A stretch of 64,000 nucleotides of DNA from Nitrospirota bacterium (GTDB lineage Bacteria; Nitrospirota; Thermodesulfovibrionia; UBA6902): contig JACQZE010000004.1 in assembly GCA_016207885.1 (NCBI GenBank), positions 113,652-177,651 on the forward strand, in the 5' to 3' direction. The notes below the pieces were generated by a model that saw nothing but the letters and a program-made list of their open reading frames with translations, had not been told where the DNA came from and did not search any database. Below are positions 23,861 to 32,896 of this stretch, piece by piece; position 1 is the first letter of the stretch; every line of letters starts with the position of its first letter. The translations under genes were made by a program, and so were the position numbers.

Positions 23861-23873
23861 GCTTATAATAAGC
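23861..23873. promoter_or_regulatory. Palindrome upstream of porC
   Basis: GCTTAT-A-ATAAGC is a perfect 13-bp odd palindrome about 67 bp upstream of the porC ATG, next to a TATAAT-like box on minus (about 23853-23858). It may be part of the operon's control region. No convincing -35 box was found. Confidence 0.3.
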
Positions 23874-23959
23874 ATTCTTTTCAAGGGACAGCTCAGACTA
23901 TCTTAAAGTGCCAAGCAACGATTGAGATTAATCCATTACCTTGCATCTTTTAGCAAAAG

Positions 23960-24661
23960 ATGTTAAAAAATCCTATGTCCAAAAAGATCGTAGTTGACAT
24001 TGAGACCATCGGCTGTGACTTTGACGCGATGGATGAGATGTCGCAGGAATATATCATTAAATACGCCGATACCGAAGAGGCGATACAAGAGGCGAAAGAG
24101 GGCCTCGCCTTCTCCCCTCTCACCGGTGAGATAGTAGCCATCGGGATGCTCAACCCCGACACGAATAACGGCGCTGTATATTTTCAGTCTCCCGGCGCTG
24201 CGCATGAACCGCTGAAAGAGGACGGGATAGAGTATACAGCCGATGACGAGGCAGGTATCCTTAATAAATTCTGGGAGACTGTCAGGCACTACGACAGCAT
24301 AATCACATTCAACGGAAGGGGTTTTGACGCCCCCTATCTGATGATACGTTCAGCTATCCACAAGATTACACCGACAAAAGATCTTATGCCCAACCGTTAC
24401 AGCGCTGCTTCACATATTGACCTCCTTGACCAGCTCACCTTTTACGGCTCGGTCAGAAGGAAATTCAGCCTCCATATGTGGTGTACGGCATTCGGAATCA
24501 AGAGCCCGAAAGAGGAAGGCGTCACAGGGCACGAGGTCGCAGGCCTATTTAAAGAGGGCAGGCATCTTGATATCGCAAGATACTGCGTCGGCGACCTCTA
24601 CGCAACAAAAGAGCTCTTTGAATACTGGGACAAGTACATAAGATTCTCTCCCCGTAAATAG
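23960..24661 (+). CDS. Predicted 3'-5' exonuclease, DEDD superfamily (PolB-like)
   Basis: The N-terminal VVDIETIGCDFDAM carries the first acidic pair of a DEDD exonuclease; the middle has IITFNGRGFDAPYLMIR with the second Asp, and the late CVGDLYATKELFEYW carries the last Asp. At 233 residues it is an isolated exonuclease domain like the PolB-type predicted exonucleases, without a polymerase. The function is likely DNA or RNA trimming. The start could be five codons further in (23975); neither has a clear ribosome site. The upstream ATG is within a small hairpin, CATCTTTT/AAAAGATG. Confidence 0.84.
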   Translation: MLKNPMSKKIVVDIETIGCDFDAMDEMSQEYIIKYADTEEAIQEAKEGLAFSPLTGEIVAIGMLNPDTNNGAVYFQSPGAAHEPLKEDGIEYTADDEAGILNKFWETVRHYDSIITFNGRGFDAPYLMIRSAIHKITPTKDLMPNRYSAASHIDLLDQLTFYGSVRRKFSLHMWCTAFGIKSPKEEGVTGHEVAGLFKEGRHLDIARYCVGDLYATKELFEYWDKYIRFSPRK

Positions 24662-24746
24662 GTTCTTAATTTACCTGCCTCAAATCGATGCAAGATTTTT
24701 GCATGAGTCTCAGTTATAATATTTCAGCTTTTTGAAAAAATAATAA

Positions 24747-25982
24747 ATGGCTATTAACTACAGTAAAGAAAGATTATTGGAACTGATCGATGTAGGGGTC
24801 GAGATATCCCTGCTCAAGGATATTGACCTGCTGCTTGAAAAGGTCCTGTCAGTATCAAGACAGATAGTCAATGCTGAAGCAGGCTCGATATATATTATTG
24901 AGAACAACAGATTGAAGTTCAGCCATACTCAGAACACGATCCTTCAAAGCAGGCTTGCCCCCGGCAAAAAGCTCATCTTCTCCACCTTCTCTATCCCTAT
25001 CAATAATGATTCCATTGCAGGATATGTGGCAAACACAGGAGAGATGATTAATATTGCAGATGTATATAATCTTTCCCAAAAAGCTCCGTATTCTTTTGAC
25101 AAAGAGTATGACAAGATATCCGATTACCGCACGCAGTCCATGCTTACCATTCCTCTTGTGACGGCACATGAGAAGATAATCGGCGTACTTCAGCTCATCA
25201 ATTCCAGGGATAATAATGGCAATACCATCGGCTTCACCGAGGACGATGAGCCTTTGATAAAGAATTTTGCGAATATCGCAGCAGCAGCCATTGAACGAGC
25301 GCAGCTTACAAGAGCTATCATTCTTAGAGTTATAAAGATGGCTGAGATGCGCGATCCGAAAGAGACCGGAGCTCATGTAAACCGTGTCGCATCCTACTCT
25401 GTAGAAATCTATGAAGAATGGGCCGCAAAAAAAGGCGTTCCAATAAAAGATATCGAGAAGAACAAGGACATCCTCAGAATGGGCGCCATGCTGCATGACG
25501 TAGGCAAAGTTGCTATCTCAGACACTATACTCAAGAAACCCGCAAAACTCAGCCCTGAGGAATTTGAAACGATGAAAGGGCATACCTATCTTGGGGCAAG
25601 ACTCTTTTCTGAAATGTATTCCGACTTTGATGAAGCAGCCTCGATCATCGCTTTGAACCATCATGAACGATGGGACGGGAACGGGTATCCCGGACATGTC
25701 AACAGCATGACAGGGAAACCGATTCCGGGCTGTGAAACAAGTGAAGGAAAGGCAAGAGGAAAAAAGGGAGAAGAGATCCCGCCGTTCGGCAGAGTGGTTG
25801 CCATAGCCGATGTATTTGATGCCCTCAGCTCTCCGAGGGTATATAAAGAGCCGTGGGATGAATCCAGAGTACTGGAAAACCTTCAATCTGAAGCAGGGAA
25901 ACAGTTTGACCCTGAAATGATAGACGCCTTCTTCTCCTGTCTTGACGTTATCAGAAGCCTATCAAAGAATTATCCCGATTAA
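24747..25982 (+). CDS. GAF plus HD-GYP phosphodiesterase
   Basis: This is a 411-residue cytoplasmic signalling protein. A GAF domain (about 20-185) is followed by an HD-GYP domain (about 195-400) with HDVGK at 250-254 and HHERWDGNGYPG at 305-316; this domain normally hydrolyses cyclic di-GMP. About 25 residues are inserted just after the GYP motif (317-341, with GCETSEGKARGKKGEE). GAF may sense a small ligand or redox state. TATAAT lies about 30 nt before the ATG. It stands alone. Confidence 0.9.
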   Translation: MAINYSKERLLELIDVGVEISLLKDIDLLLEKVLSVSRQIVNAEAGSIYIIENNRLKFSHTQNTILQSRLAPGKKLIFSTFSIPINNDSIAGYVANTGEMINIADVYNLSQKAPYSFDKEYDKISDYRTQSMLTIPLVTAHEKIIGVLQLINSRDNNGNTIGFTEDDEPLIKNFANIAAAAIERAQLTRAIILRVIKMAEMRDPKETGAHVNRVASYSVEIYEEWAAKKGVPIKDIEKNKDILRMGAMLHDVGKVAISDTILKKPAKLSPEEFETMKGHTYLGARLFSEMYSDFDEAASIIALNHHERWDGNGYPGHVNSMTGKPIPGCETSEGKARGKKGEEIPPFGRVVAIADVFDALSSPRVYKEPWDESRVLENLQSEAGKQFDPEMIDAFFSCLDVIRSLSKNYPD

Positions 25983-26066
25983 ACCACTCGCTTTTTCACA
26001 TATTTTAACCTTGATAAATACGCTGTTTTTGAGGTAGCATAGACTCATTAACAAGGAGGAGTAAAT

Positions 26067-26873
26067 ATGAAAATTATCATCAGGATGTTTTTGATCTCAG
26101 CCTTTTTGCTCAGCATTATTTCAGCCCCTTCTTTTGCCGATGAAACCATAAATGAACCTTTGCTTGCGAAACAGGACAGCGCCGTATTATTGGCTGATGC
26201 TGAAGAAGATGATGATGATTATCTCGATGACGGGGAGGATTCCGGCGATGACAACGGGTTAGAGAAGATATCCGACCCGCTTGAACCTGTGAACCGCGTA
26301 TTCTTTCATTTCAACGACAAGCTGTACTTCTGGGTCTTAAAGCCGGTTGCTAAAGGCTACTCAAAGGTAGTTCCTGAACCGGCCAGAATATCAGTGCGCA
26401 ATTTCTTTAATAACCTTACCACTCCGGTAAGGCTTGTCAATAATGTACTGCAGTTAAAATTTGATTCCGCCGGCACTGAGATGAAACGTTTCGGCATTAA
26501 TACCACTGTAGGCGTTTTAGGCCTTTTTGACCCTGCGAAGAAAAATTTAAATCTTAAGATGCAGGATGAAGACCTGGGACAGACCTTCGGGGTCTGGTGG
26601 GATGCAGGCCCTGGTTTTTATATAGTCTGGCCGATCCTCGGGCCTTCAAGCCTTCGTGACACAGTAGGCCTTGCCGGAGACACTTTTCTTGATCCGGTAA
26701 CTTATGTCACGCCATTTGCTTATGACGGGCTCGCCGTCAGAACCGGCGATAAGGTCAACAGGGTATCGCTTGTGATAGGTGATTACGAAGAGATCAAGAA
26801 AGACGCCATTGACCCTTATTCTGCGATAAAAGATATCTATCATCAGTACAGAGAGAACAAGATAGACAAATAA
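26067..26873 (+). CDS. mlaA: MlaA/VacJ family outer-membrane lipid protein
   Basis: MlaA forms the outer-membrane channel of the Mla phospholipid retrograde transport pathway. The 268 residues include a signal peptide ending PSFADE; no lipobox Cys is seen, which differs from the E. coli lipoprotein. An acidic linker follows (about 40-65), then the domain: DPLEPVNRVFFHFND, NFFNNLTTPVRLVNNVLQ, ELKMKRFGINTTVGV-like region, GQTFGVWWDAGPGFYIVWP and LGPSSLRDTVG. GGAGGAG lies upstream. The other mla genes are not in this window. Confidence 0.93.
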   Translation: MKIIIRMFLISAFLLSIISAPSFADETINEPLLAKQDSAVLLADAEEDDDDYLDDGEDSGDDNGLEKISDPLEPVNRVFFHFNDKLYFWVLKPVAKGYSKVVPEPARISVRNFFNNLTTPVRLVNNVLQLKFDSAGTEMKRFGINTTVGVLGLFDPAKKNLNLKMQDEDLGQTFGVWWDAGPGFYIVWPILGPSSLRDTVGLAGDTFLDPVTYVTPFAYDGLAVRTGDKVNRVSLVIGDYEEIKKDAIDPYSAIKDIYHQYRENKIDK

Positions 26874-26905
26874 AAGCTGAGATATTTAATATATATAAAG
26901 TTTCT

Positions 26906-28273
26906 TCAGCAATTTTGCACTTTCTTTGCTATCTGGTCTGCAAGATCTGACAGGGTCTCATCACGAGCGCCGAATATGACATATGCGCTGTAACCATCAA
27001 TCCTCTTTAAAATCTCATCCCTGTCTTTAATGACCTCAACAGACCTGCCGGCCTCGCTGATGCCGTCGGCAAGGTCTCTGCTTGAGATGTCCCTTACGAT
27101 ACTGCCGCCGGCATAATAAATGGGAAGAAGAATAAGATGGTCTGTATCTCGAAGATTCCTGTTAAAGGCCTCAATATATTCATCCTTCATGAGCTTTGTG
27201 GGCCCGAATCCGTGAGGTTGAAATATATAGCATATCCGCAGATGCAGCCGCGTCACAGTCTCCATAAGGGCTGATATTTTATGAGGATTATGCGCGTAGT
27301 CATCAATTACAAGCTTCTTCCCGTCATTGAAATGTATATCAAACCTTCTCACTATCCCCTGAAATTCCGGGAGCGCTGCTGCAATAAGGACCGGGGATAT
27401 CCCTATTTCTGAAAGAAGCGCAATGCATGAAACAGCATTGTACAGATTATACTTGCCCGGGAGAGAAAGTCTGTACCTCGTCCCTCTTAATGAAAAATCA
27501 GTGCCAAGCGGCATGAACTGAACTGCTTCAGCCCTGTAGTCAGAAGGACTGTCTATGGAAAAGGTTGTCACACACTCAGACCTTAACTCTGCCAGGTTCT
27601 CATCATCAGCATTGACTACTACTTTCTGCCATGTATGCTTTATGAGCTCCTTAAACATATTGGCAGTTTTTGCAACAGTATGGTGATCAAGTGAAAGGTT
27701 CAGGATTATGGAATATCCCGGTCTGTAATTGACAATCGTCCCGTCAGACTCGCATGCCTCTATGACAAGATAATCGGAACTTCCCGAGAGAAAATTGCCG
27801 GGATTGGTTTCAGACCTGAATTGCCTTGCCCTTCCACCGCCTATGTAATTTGGATCAAGCCCGAGCCTCTCCATGAGAAAAGCAAGCATAGCAGCTGTTG
27901 TGGACTTACCGCTGGTTCCTGCGACAGCAATAGTTTGATGCGAGTTGGTTATCTCAGTAAGAAATTCAGGCCTTGTCTCGACATGGACTCCAAGTTTTTT
28001 TGCCTTGAGGAGTTCCGGGCTGTCATCCTCAACCGCTGTGCTGAAGACCACAAGATCAAAAGCAGCATCTATTCCGCTTCCATCATGGCTGAAGACCTGA
28101 ATACCTGAAGACTGAAGCGTTTTTTTGAGCGGGCTGCCGGGATTTTCATCAAAAGCCCTGTCAGAACCGGCAACATTATGGCCCTTTTCTGCCATAAAGC
28201 CGGCAATGGCTGAAACCCCGCTTCCCCCTATCCCTGAAAAAAATATCTTTAGCTGCCTGGAATCTATTGTCAT
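26906..28273 (-). CDS. Mur ligase family protein (MurC/Mpl-like)
   Basis: This cytoplasmic ATP-dependent ligase joins L-alanine or a recycled peptide to UDP-MurNAc in peptidoglycan synthesis or recycling. The N-domain has FFSGIGGSGVSAIAGFMAEK, the ATP loop is AGTSGKSTTAAML, and the C-terminal domain has VIDDYAHNPHKISALMETV and QPHGFGPTK. The P-loop reads GTSGKS; most MurC and Mpl enzymes have GTHGKT, so this is a divergent member. I start at ATG 28273 (455 residues); the longer frame adds a non-conserved segment lying under a TATAAT box. No mur/fts cluster surrounds it. Confidence 0.82.
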   Translation of the reverse strand: MTIDSRQLKIFFSGIGGSGVSAIAGFMAEKGHNVAGSDRAFDENPGSPLKKTLQSSGIQVFSHDGSGIDAAFDLVVFSTAVEDDSPELLKAKKLGVHVETRPEFLTEITNSHQTIAVAGTSGKSTTAAMLAFLMERLGLDPNYIGGGRARQFRSETNPGNFLSGSSDYLVIEACESDGTIVNYRPGYSIILNLSLDHHTVAKTANMFKELIKHTWQKVVVNADDENLAELRSECVTTFSIDSPSDYRAEAVQFMPLGTDFSLRGTRYRLSLPGKYNLYNAVSCIALLSEIGISPVLIAAALPEFQGIVRRFDIHFNDGKKLVIDDYAHNPHKISALMETVTRLHLRICYIFQPHGFGPTKLMKDEYIEAFNRNLRDTDHLILLPIYYAGGSIVRDISSRDLADGISEAGRSVEVIKDRDEILKRIDGYSAYVIFGARDETLSDLADQIAKKVQNC

Positions 28274-28344
28274 CCGGGATATTTTAACGTATATTATAGG
28301 ATAAAACATAACCGGTAACTATGAATAAAAATATTATTATTTGC

Positions 28345-28373
28345 TGGACTATATAAAAAAGCTGGGTTATAAT
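28345..28373 (+). promoter_or_regulatory. Promoter upstream of the OmpA-family gene
   Basis: TGGACT, a 17-bp spacer and a perfect TATAAT point toward the OmpA-family gene at 28473 and would give a leader of roughly 90 nt. The leader shows no recognised riboswitch. Confidence 0.45.
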
Positions 28374-28472
28374 CATAACTATTATTGTATAAGCAGCGCT
28401 GACAAACAGACAGACAAATTTAATCAGCCTATATATATTTAGATAAACCATTAAAAACCAGGAGGGATTGAC

Positions 28473-29243
28473 ATGAGACACAAAGTATCAAAAATGGTAT
28501 TTTCAACTTTATTGCTCCTATCTTTTGCATTTATCATAGGATGTGCAGGCATGGACATTGAGACCGCTGAAAAGTCCCAGTACTACTATGTTCCTGAAAG
28601 GCTTCAGGAAGCGAACAGGCTTTTGAATCTGGCCAGGGAAGATGGAAAAGACAAGGCATGCAAGAAAGAGTTTAAGGCAGCTGAAGCAGATGTCAACCGG
28701 GCCTTTGCAACATATGACGAGTGTAAGGCTGATGAAGCTGCGGCAATGATTGAAAAGGCTATCGAGAAGATAAATGCTCTCTGTCCGTACATACCGCCGC
28801 CGCCGGTCATTATTCCTGTTCCTGAGGTAGTGGTTCCGCCTATTCCTGAGGTAATAGTTGTTCCTGAAGAAAAGGTTGTTCCTGTTGAAAAGGTCATAGA
28901 CAAGCTGACATTGCATATTAATTTTGACTTTGATAAGGCCATTATCAGAAAGGTTGAATATCCAAAGCTTGAAAAGGCGCTTGAGTTTATCAGCAAGTAC
29001 CCGGATGCAGCTTTGGTTATTGAGGGGCACACAGACAGTGTAGGCACTGAAGCTTACAATGAGAGGCTTTCTTCCCAGCGCGCCAATGCTGTAAAAGAGT
29101 ATTTCGTTACAAAAGGCAAGATCAATGATGCCAGAATAAAAAGGGTCACCGGTTTTGGTGAATTGAAGCCCATCGCATCAAACAAGACTAAAGAGGGAAG
29201 ATTTGAGAACAGGCGGGTCGAGATACTTATAGTTTCTGAATAA
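28473..29243 (+). CDS. OmpA-family lipoprotein with DUF4398-like N-domain
   Basis: This is a peptidoglycan-binding outer-membrane lipoprotein. The signal peptide ends at FAFIIGC (Cys about residue 24, lipobox). The next 85 residues form a helical DUF4398-like segment (YVPERLQEANRLLNLARED), followed by a Pro/Val linker with repeated VPEV-type units, then the OmpA-like domain with INFDFDKAIIR and IEGHTDSVGTEAYNERLSSQRA (only the first part given), and FGELKPIASNKTKEGRFENR carrying the diaminopimelate-binding Asp/Arg pair. AGGAGG precedes the ATG. Confidence 0.92.
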   Translation: MRHKVSKMVFSTLLLLSFAFIIGCAGMDIETAEKSQYYYVPERLQEANRLLNLAREDGKDKACKKEFKAAEADVNRAFATYDECKADEAAAMIEKAIEKINALCPYIPPPPVIIPVPEVVVPPIPEVIVVPEEKVVPVEKVIDKLTLHINFDFDKAIIRKVEYPKLEKALEFISKYPDAALVIEGHTDSVGTEAYNERLSSQRANAVKEYFVTKGKINDARIKRVTGFGELKPIASNKTKEGRFENRRVEILIVSE

Positions 29244-29264
29244 AGATTTACTACATTAAAATTC

Positions 29265-29307
29265 AACAAAGAAGGGACAGTTTGTTTTAAACTGTCCCTT
29301 CTTTGTT
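29265..29307. terminator. 19-bp perfect hairpin after the OmpA-family gene
   Basis: AACAAAGAAGGGACAGTTT pairs perfectly with its complement around GTTTT. It lies 21 nt after the stop codon and probably ends the transcript, with A/T tracts on both sides. The stem is longer than needed, and its GGGACAG core resembles repetitive extragenic palindromes. Confidence 0.7.
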
Positions 29308-29376
29308 ATCTGCCCTTTTCAAGGTGTTATGATATAAATCATAAACTCTATCCAGCAGGATCAGGTAACATATTAT

Positions 29377-29925
29377 ATGAACGCAGTTACAGGATATTTC
29401 AGCAAAATGAGAGGTACGGGGGAATGCCCGCCAAGAGCCAGCCTTTCAGAGATCGGATGGTCATGGATAGGGGCGTTCCTCGGAATTGCCGCTGTCACTT
29501 ACATCGATTACCATATCCTTGAAAAGACAGACCTTGTCATGGTCATCGCTTCTTTCGGAGCTTCGGCTGTTCTTATTTATGGAGCGATAAAAAGCCCTCT
29601 TGCGCAGCCGAGAAATTTATTGGGAGGGCATATTTTTTCAGCTGTCATAGGAGTCGCTTCTTATCAGATGTTAAGCCAGCACATCTGGCTTGCAGGGGCA
29701 GTGGCTGTTGCAACCTCCATCGCATTCATGCATGCTACCAAAACTCTCCACCCCCCGGGCGGCGCAACAGCGCTTATTGCCGTCATAGGGAGTGAAAAGA
29801 TACATAACCTTGGTTTCCTGTATGCTTTCATGCCTGCCGGGCTTGGAGCGGTAATCCTGCTCATTGTCGCGCTTCTCATAAATAATATCCCGAAGTCCCG
29901 CAGATACCCTGAATTCTGGCTCTGA
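29377..29925 (+). CDS. HPP family integral membrane protein
   Basis: This 182-residue protein has four to five membrane helices and the name-giving motif KTLHPPGGATALIAVIG (about residues 122-138), plus FGASAVLIYG and PLAQPRNLLGGH. Plant and cyanobacterial members have been linked to nitrite transport; bacterial roles are mostly unknown. It has no operon partner here. The 228-bp gap to the next gene shows nothing I can name. Confidence 0.9.
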   Translation: MNAVTGYFSKMRGTGECPPRASLSEIGWSWIGAFLGIAAVTYIDYHILEKTDLVMVIASFGASAVLIYGAIKSPLAQPRNLLGGHIFSAVIGVASYQMLSQHIWLAGAVAVATSIAFMHATKTLHPPGGATALIAVIGSEKIHNLGFLYAFMPAGLGAVILLIVALLINNIPKSRRYPEFWL

Positions 29926-30153
29926 TGGACCTTCATCCTACTGCATGACTGATAGACAAAACCTCCCGCAGGTTGAATTCTCTGAACTTTATATGTTAAA
30001 AAAGTAAGCACGGCATTGCCAATAAGATATATCATTGTTCTGCCGTTCTCTGTCTTTTTTCCTTCTACATCATATACCATTTTGTTTTGCAGGAAATCGG
30101 GCATATGAAGAAGCTGAAAAAACTGTAACGTATTATCGCGTTAAGGAGATCTT

Positions 30154-31383
30154 ATGAAGAAACTGTCTGCCGCAGCCATTTTTCTGATAGCTGCAACATT
30201 AATACTTTTTCAGCTCCGGGATGTCAGGAATATCAAAGAAGAAGTTAATAAAGAACCGCTGAAAACAGAAACATTAAGGAAGATAAGCGGTACGATAAAA
30301 AAGGGAGAGACTTTTTTCGAGGTATTTAAGCGCTGCGGCCTTAATATTGCCGAGTTGTTTGCTATCCGGGAGGCTGCCGCAGATGTTCACCATTTAAGAG
30401 AGGTGAAACCCGGACAGCAATATAATATTTCAGTTGATGCAGACAACCGTGTTAATTCTCTGTCGTATTGGATCGGTGACGACGGCGTACTTGAAGTCAC
30501 ACGAAAAGATCAGATATTTAAAGCTAAAAGGATTCCTATCGAATATGAAAAGAAGATTGAGAGCATCGGCGGCGCAATAAAAGACAATCTCATTTCGTCC
30601 ATAGGAGAAGGCAGGGAAAACCTCATACTGGCGCTTCAGCTTTCTGACATCTTTGCATGGGACATAGATTTCACCTCCGACCTCAGAGAAGATGACAAAT
30701 ATAAAATTATTGTTGAAGGGCTTTACCTTGACGGGAAGTTCAAGAAGTTCGGGAAGATACTCTCTGCGGAATTCAGCAATAACGATAAAATATACCATGC
30801 CTACCGTTTTGAAAATAACGGAAAGGCCGGCTACTACGACGCTGACGGCAAATCATTGGCAAAGGCCTTCCTGAAAGCTCCGCTGGACTTCAGGCGGATA
30901 AGTTCATATTATTCAGGAAACAGGCTTCATCCCATATTGAAGGTCTATAAGCCCCATCACGGGCTTGATTATTCTGCACCGGCAGGAACCCCGGTCTCTG
31001 CTCTCGGAGACGGGAAGGTCGTTTTTGCGGGATATAACGGAGGATACGGCAACCTTGTAATAATAAGGCACAATAACGGATATGAAACATATTACGGCCA
31101 TCTGCAGGAGATCAACAATAATATCAGAACAGGGAAAACTGCAGAGCAGGGCCAGGTTATCGGGAAAGTCGGCAGTACGGGAATTTCAACCGGGCCGCAC
31201 CTGCATTTCGAATTACGGATCAATAACGAACCGGTCAATCCACTCAGTGTAAAGCTGCCAAGCGGAGAATCCATGCCCCAGCAGTTAATGGCCGGATTCA
31301 GACTATTCAGGGATCAGATGAACACACAGTTAGCTTCAATCACCACGCCTGTTTATGCATTCAAGGAACAATCTCTGCGGTAA
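30154..31383 (+). CDS. M23 family cell-wall endopeptidase
   Basis: This zinc peptidase cuts peptidoglycan cross-links in the periplasm. The 409 residues have an N-terminal signal-anchor helix (5-22), a LysM/OapA-like middle (GTIKKGETFFEVFKRCGLN, then VKPGQQY) and a C-terminal M23 domain with HHGLDYSAPAGTPV (zinc His and Asp), VIIRHNNGYETYYGHL and GPHLHFELRIN. AAGGAG precedes the ATG. The 3' end overlaps the convergent Memo/AMMECR1 gene by 23 nt. Confidence 0.94.
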   Translation: MKKLSAAAIFLIAATLILFQLRDVRNIKEEVNKEPLKTETLRKISGTIKKGETFFEVFKRCGLNIAELFAIREAAADVHHLREVKPGQQYNISVDADNRVNSLSYWIGDDGVLEVTRKDQIFKAKRIPIEYEKKIESIGGAIKDNLISSIGEGRENLILALQLSDIFAWDIDFTSDLREDDKYKIIVEGLYLDGKFKKFGKILSAEFSNNDKIYHAYRFENNGKAGYYDADGKSLAKAFLKAPLDFRRISSYYSGNRLHPILKVYKPHHGLDYSAPAGTPVSALGDGKVVFAGYNGGYGNLVIIRHNNGYETYYGHLQEINNNIRTGKTAEQGQVIGKVGSTGISTGPHLHFELRINNEPVNPLSVKLPSGESMPQQLMAGFRLFRDQMNTQLASITTPVYAFKEQSLR

Positions 31384-32779
31384 ACCAGTAAAGCTCTGCG
31401 TCCTTCCATGCATCAGGAGGAAGCCCGGCCTTCTTTGAAACTTGTTGCAGGAATGTCTCCCTGTCCCAGCCGAACTCAAGCGGGACCTGCGGAAGAAGAA
31501 TGCCGCTCCTGCCGTCCTTTTTAATATAAAGCCCGTGCCTGCCTACTTCTATGGCATTCGTGTCCTTTACAAGCTCAAGCGGTGAGAGTATCGTCACCTC
31601 AACCTCTATCTTATCAAGCTCCTGTTCACTTAGAGGCGGAAACCGGGGGTCTCTGGCTGCCGCGTTAACCGCATTCCTGATAACAGAATCATAAAGCGGA
31701 ATGTCAGGCATTATATTGCCTATACATCCTCTAAGTATGCCGTGCTCCCTTATGGTGACAAACGTAGCGCCGTTGCTCTTTAATCTCTTAATCCCTGTGA
31801 CTGATGACGGCTGTTTGCCGTCTTTCACATAAACATTGATAGTCTCTTTGGCAAGCTGCAGCAGAGTCTCTTTTTCCTTATCTGAAAGATAGCTCTTGTA
31901 AAAGCCCATCGCGGCATAACCTACCACACGGCTTTTGTCGCCTGTGACATCGCCTGAGTTCGCATACTTGTAAAGCTCCGCATTTGTCGCTCCGAGATTT
32001 TGCGCCACAGCCATTGTGTACAGAACAGGATAGCCGCCGCACATCTCACCTTCACGGCTCATCAATAACCTTTCCGTCTCATCGATAGATACCCTTTCAA
32101 TCGCGTCAATCATCTTCATATCCATCTTTACGGCGGTCTCATAATCGTGATAGTGCGACAGGTCTGTGCTCGCTATAATTATCACATCTTCATCATCCCT
32201 AATGATCTCAGTCAGTTTTTTTGTGAGAAACTTATAAGACTCCCTCGTAGGAGAACCAATTACTATCGGGACGACCTTAAAGTCTTTAAGAGTGCGCTGA
32301 AGAAAAGGAAGCTGAACTTCCAGAGAGTGTTCCTTCTCAAATGCTTCCGGAAAAAATGTCACATCAGCTTCCTTGTTGATAAGAGAAGCTGCAATTTTGC
32401 TGTCGATCTTCACAACCCCGAGCGGCGTCTTCATTCCGTCTCCGGTATAAACAGATACGCCTGTGAATGACTTATGATGACTGGGGCCTATCAGAATTAC
32501 AGTCTTTATATTCCGCTCTTTCAGATGATTATAAGAATATGCAGCGATGCCGCCGGAGAATTGATATCCTGCATGCGGTGATATAAGTGCTATAAGCCTC
32601 CCTCTGCCTGCCTTGTCCTTTGCGCCTGATAGAAGGCTGTCAACGGTCTTGGCAAGAACCTTCCCATCTTTTGGATAAAACGCGCCGGCAACCGCAGGCT
32701 CCTTCACATCGGCAGAACATGCAAGCGGTGAGAATATTAATACAGCCAACAGAAAGTTAAGAAACCTTTTCAATATCAA
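31361..32779 (-). CDS. AmmeMemoRadiSam fusion: Memo (B) plus AMMECR1 (A), with export signal
   Basis: The two proteins of the AmmeMemoRadiSam system are joined in one 472-residue chain. A hydrophobic leader ending near SPLACSADV (about 1-24) suggests export. The Memo part (about 25-295) keeps its metal-site residues: SPHAGYQFSGG (His69), GPSHHKS (His101/102), EHSLEVQLPFLQ, STDLSHYHDY and EMCGGYP (Cys247). The AMMECR1 part (about 300-472) has REHGILRGCIGNI and DPRFPPLSEQEL. Start is TTG 32779, overlapping the micropeptide stop (TTGA), with AAAGG upstream. The joint function of the system is unknown. Confidence 0.92.
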   Translation of the reverse strand: MILKRFLNFLLAVLIFSPLACSADVKEPAVAGAFYPKDGKVLAKTVDSLLSGAKDKAGRGRLIALISPHAGYQFSGGIAAYSYNHLKERNIKTVILIGPSHHKSFTGVSVYTGDGMKTPLGVVKIDSKIAASLINKEADVTFFPEAFEKEHSLEVQLPFLQRTLKDFKVVPIVIGSPTRESYKFLTKKLTEIIRDDEDVIIIASTDLSHYHDYETAVKMDMKMIDAIERVSIDETERLLMSREGEMCGGYPVLYTMAVAQNLGATNAELYKYANSGDVTGDKSRVVGYAAMGFYKSYLSDKEKETLLQLAKETINVYVKDGKQPSSVTGIKRLKSNGATFVTIREHGILRGCIGNIMPDIPLYDSVIRNAVNAAARDPRFPPLSEQELDKIEVEVTILSPLELVKDTNAIEVGRHGLYIKKDGRSGILLPQVPLEFGWDRETFLQQVSKKAGLPPDAWKDAELYWFTAEIVP

Positions 32780-32895
32780 TTGACCTTTCTCCAGAACTTT
32801 GCCTTCTTTGTGCTGCTCGTCAGTTTCAGTTTTTTAGTCAGCGAGCTGATAAGCCCGCCAAGAGCCATGAACTTCAAGAACGTTCTCCTGTTCAT
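32776..32895 (-). CDS. 39-residue Tat-signal-like micropeptide in the AmmeMemoRadiSam operon
   Basis: ATG 32895 follows GGGAGG and lies 1 nt after the radical SAM stop; TGA at 32776 overlaps the start of the Memo/AMMECR1 gene. The peptide MNRRTFLKFMALGGLISSL plus a Lys/Thr tail is essentially a twin-arginine signal (RRTFLK) and little else. Tight coupling on both sides makes it a real gene. It may be a membrane anchor or a targeting partner for its neighbours. Confidence 0.8.
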   Translation of the reverse strand: MNRRTFLKFMALGGLISSLTKKLKLTSSTKKAKFWRKVN

Positions 32896-32896
32896 C

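Noticed and set aside
24855-25496. 213-residue minus-strand ORF
   Set aside because: Antisense shadow of the GAF/HD-GYP gene.
29664-30104. 146-residue minus-strand ORF reaching into the gap after the HPP gene
   Set aside because: Most of it is antisense to the HPP gene, and the part in the gap has no recognisable domain or ribosome site.
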